A DNA stretch of 6,342 nt from Clostridiales bacterium. Its GTDB lineage: Bacteria > Bacillota > Clostridia > Oscillospirales > Oscillospiraceae. Made by a program: the position numbers and the translations under genes. The notes under the pieces were generated by a model, which had not been told where the DNA came from, did not search any database, and was given only the letters and a program-made list of their open reading frames with translations. Location of the stretch: NCBI GenBank assembly GCA_021201515.1, contig JAJQET010000063.1:1-6342 (forward strand), read 5' to 3'. Of the stretch, positions 6,254 through 6,342 are shown piece after piece (position 1 is the stretch's first letter; the number at the start of each line of letters is the position of its first letter).

Positions 6254-6300
6254 TCAGGATTACCCTCAAGGGGTATGCCCGCGCCTAACGGCGCTCCTGA
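6254..6300 (+). other. Structured RNA-like element: three-way junction
   Basis: TCAGGA (6254-6259) pairs with TCCTGA (6295-6300) and encloses two perfect hairpins. These are TACCC/GGGTA (6261-6265 with 6271-6275, loop TCAAG) and GCGCC/GGCGC (6281-6285 with 6290-6294, loop TAAC). Only T6260 and TGCCC (6276-6280) remain unpaired in the junction. It begins 105 bases after the mnmE stop. It could be part of a terminator region, a leader of the next gene, a small RNA or a dispersed repeat; I recognise no known family. Confidence 0.45.
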
Positions 6301-6301
6301 T

Positions 6302-6334
6302 CCTGCGCCTTTGCGCCTTTTTGTGAAGCGCAGG
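6302..6334 (+). repeat. Inverted repeat with internal T-tract and 8-base direct repeat
   Basis: CCTGCGC (6302-6308) is the reverse complement of GCGCAGG (6328-6334). Inside, TGCGCCTT occurs twice in tandem (6304-6311 and 6312-6319). GCGC (6305-6308) can also pair with GCGC (6313-6316), followed by C and TTTTT (6318-6322), like a short weak terminator. This could end the mnmE transcript. The rest of 6150-6253 shows only small potential hairpins, such as CCCC/GGGG at 6188-6198, and no gene. Confidence 0.35.
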
Positions 6335-6342
6335 CCGACAGG

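Noticed and set aside
4968..6269. 433-residue open frame on the - strand across mnmE
   Set aside because: It is antisense to a secure mnmE, has low-complexity Gly/His/Gln-rich sequence and no family motif. It is a typical shadow in GC-rich DNA.

Overview
The window is ordinary-looking chromosomal DNA from a GC-rich member of the Clostridia. An Oscillospiraceae-type gut bacterium (Flavonifractor/Lawsonibacter-like) is my best guess. This is inferred from the strong AGGAG-type ribosome binding sites, the Firmicutes gene families and the high GC of most genes (44 G+C in bases 1081-1140, counted by hand). No rRNA, tRNA, CRISPR array or transposase gene was found.

Layout: (1) 1-209 is a gene-free leader that opens with a perfect 11-bp inverted repeat. 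(2) 210-1850 on the + strand is a two-gene unit: an 89-residue ACT-domain protein and a PFL-family (UPF0210/DUF711) protein. The second gene carries a one-base insertion in a run of six C near its 3' end. The family C-terminus continues in the next frame to a stop at 1848-1850. (3) 1851-1979 is a convergent region with a perfect 12-bp-stem hairpin that fits a terminator better on the - strand. (4) 1980-2806 on the - strand is a compact, lower-GC cassette (26-27 G+C per 60 bases in sampled lines). It holds a short GIY-YIG-like protein with degenerate signature motifs and then a DUF4180 protein, behind their own consensus-like promoter. (5) 2942-3652 (+) encodes a seven-helix Bax-inhibitor-1 family membrane protein, followed by a strong intrinsic terminator. 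(6) 3850-6149 (+) has a good promoter and then two overlapping genes (ATGA): a YegS/BmrU-type lipid kinase and the tRNA-modification GTPase MnmE. (7) 6150-6342 has no gene but is rich in potential RNA structure, including a fully paired three-way junction at 6254-6300.

How the genes relate: the ACT and PFL proteins are a recurring pair of unknown function. The lipid kinase and MnmE are translationally coupled but have no obvious biochemical link. MnmG, the partner of MnmE, is not inside the window. The most distinctive items are the frameshifted PFL gene, the reverse-strand low-GC cassette, and the structured element after mnmE. I see no clear multi-gene novel defence or biosynthetic system.
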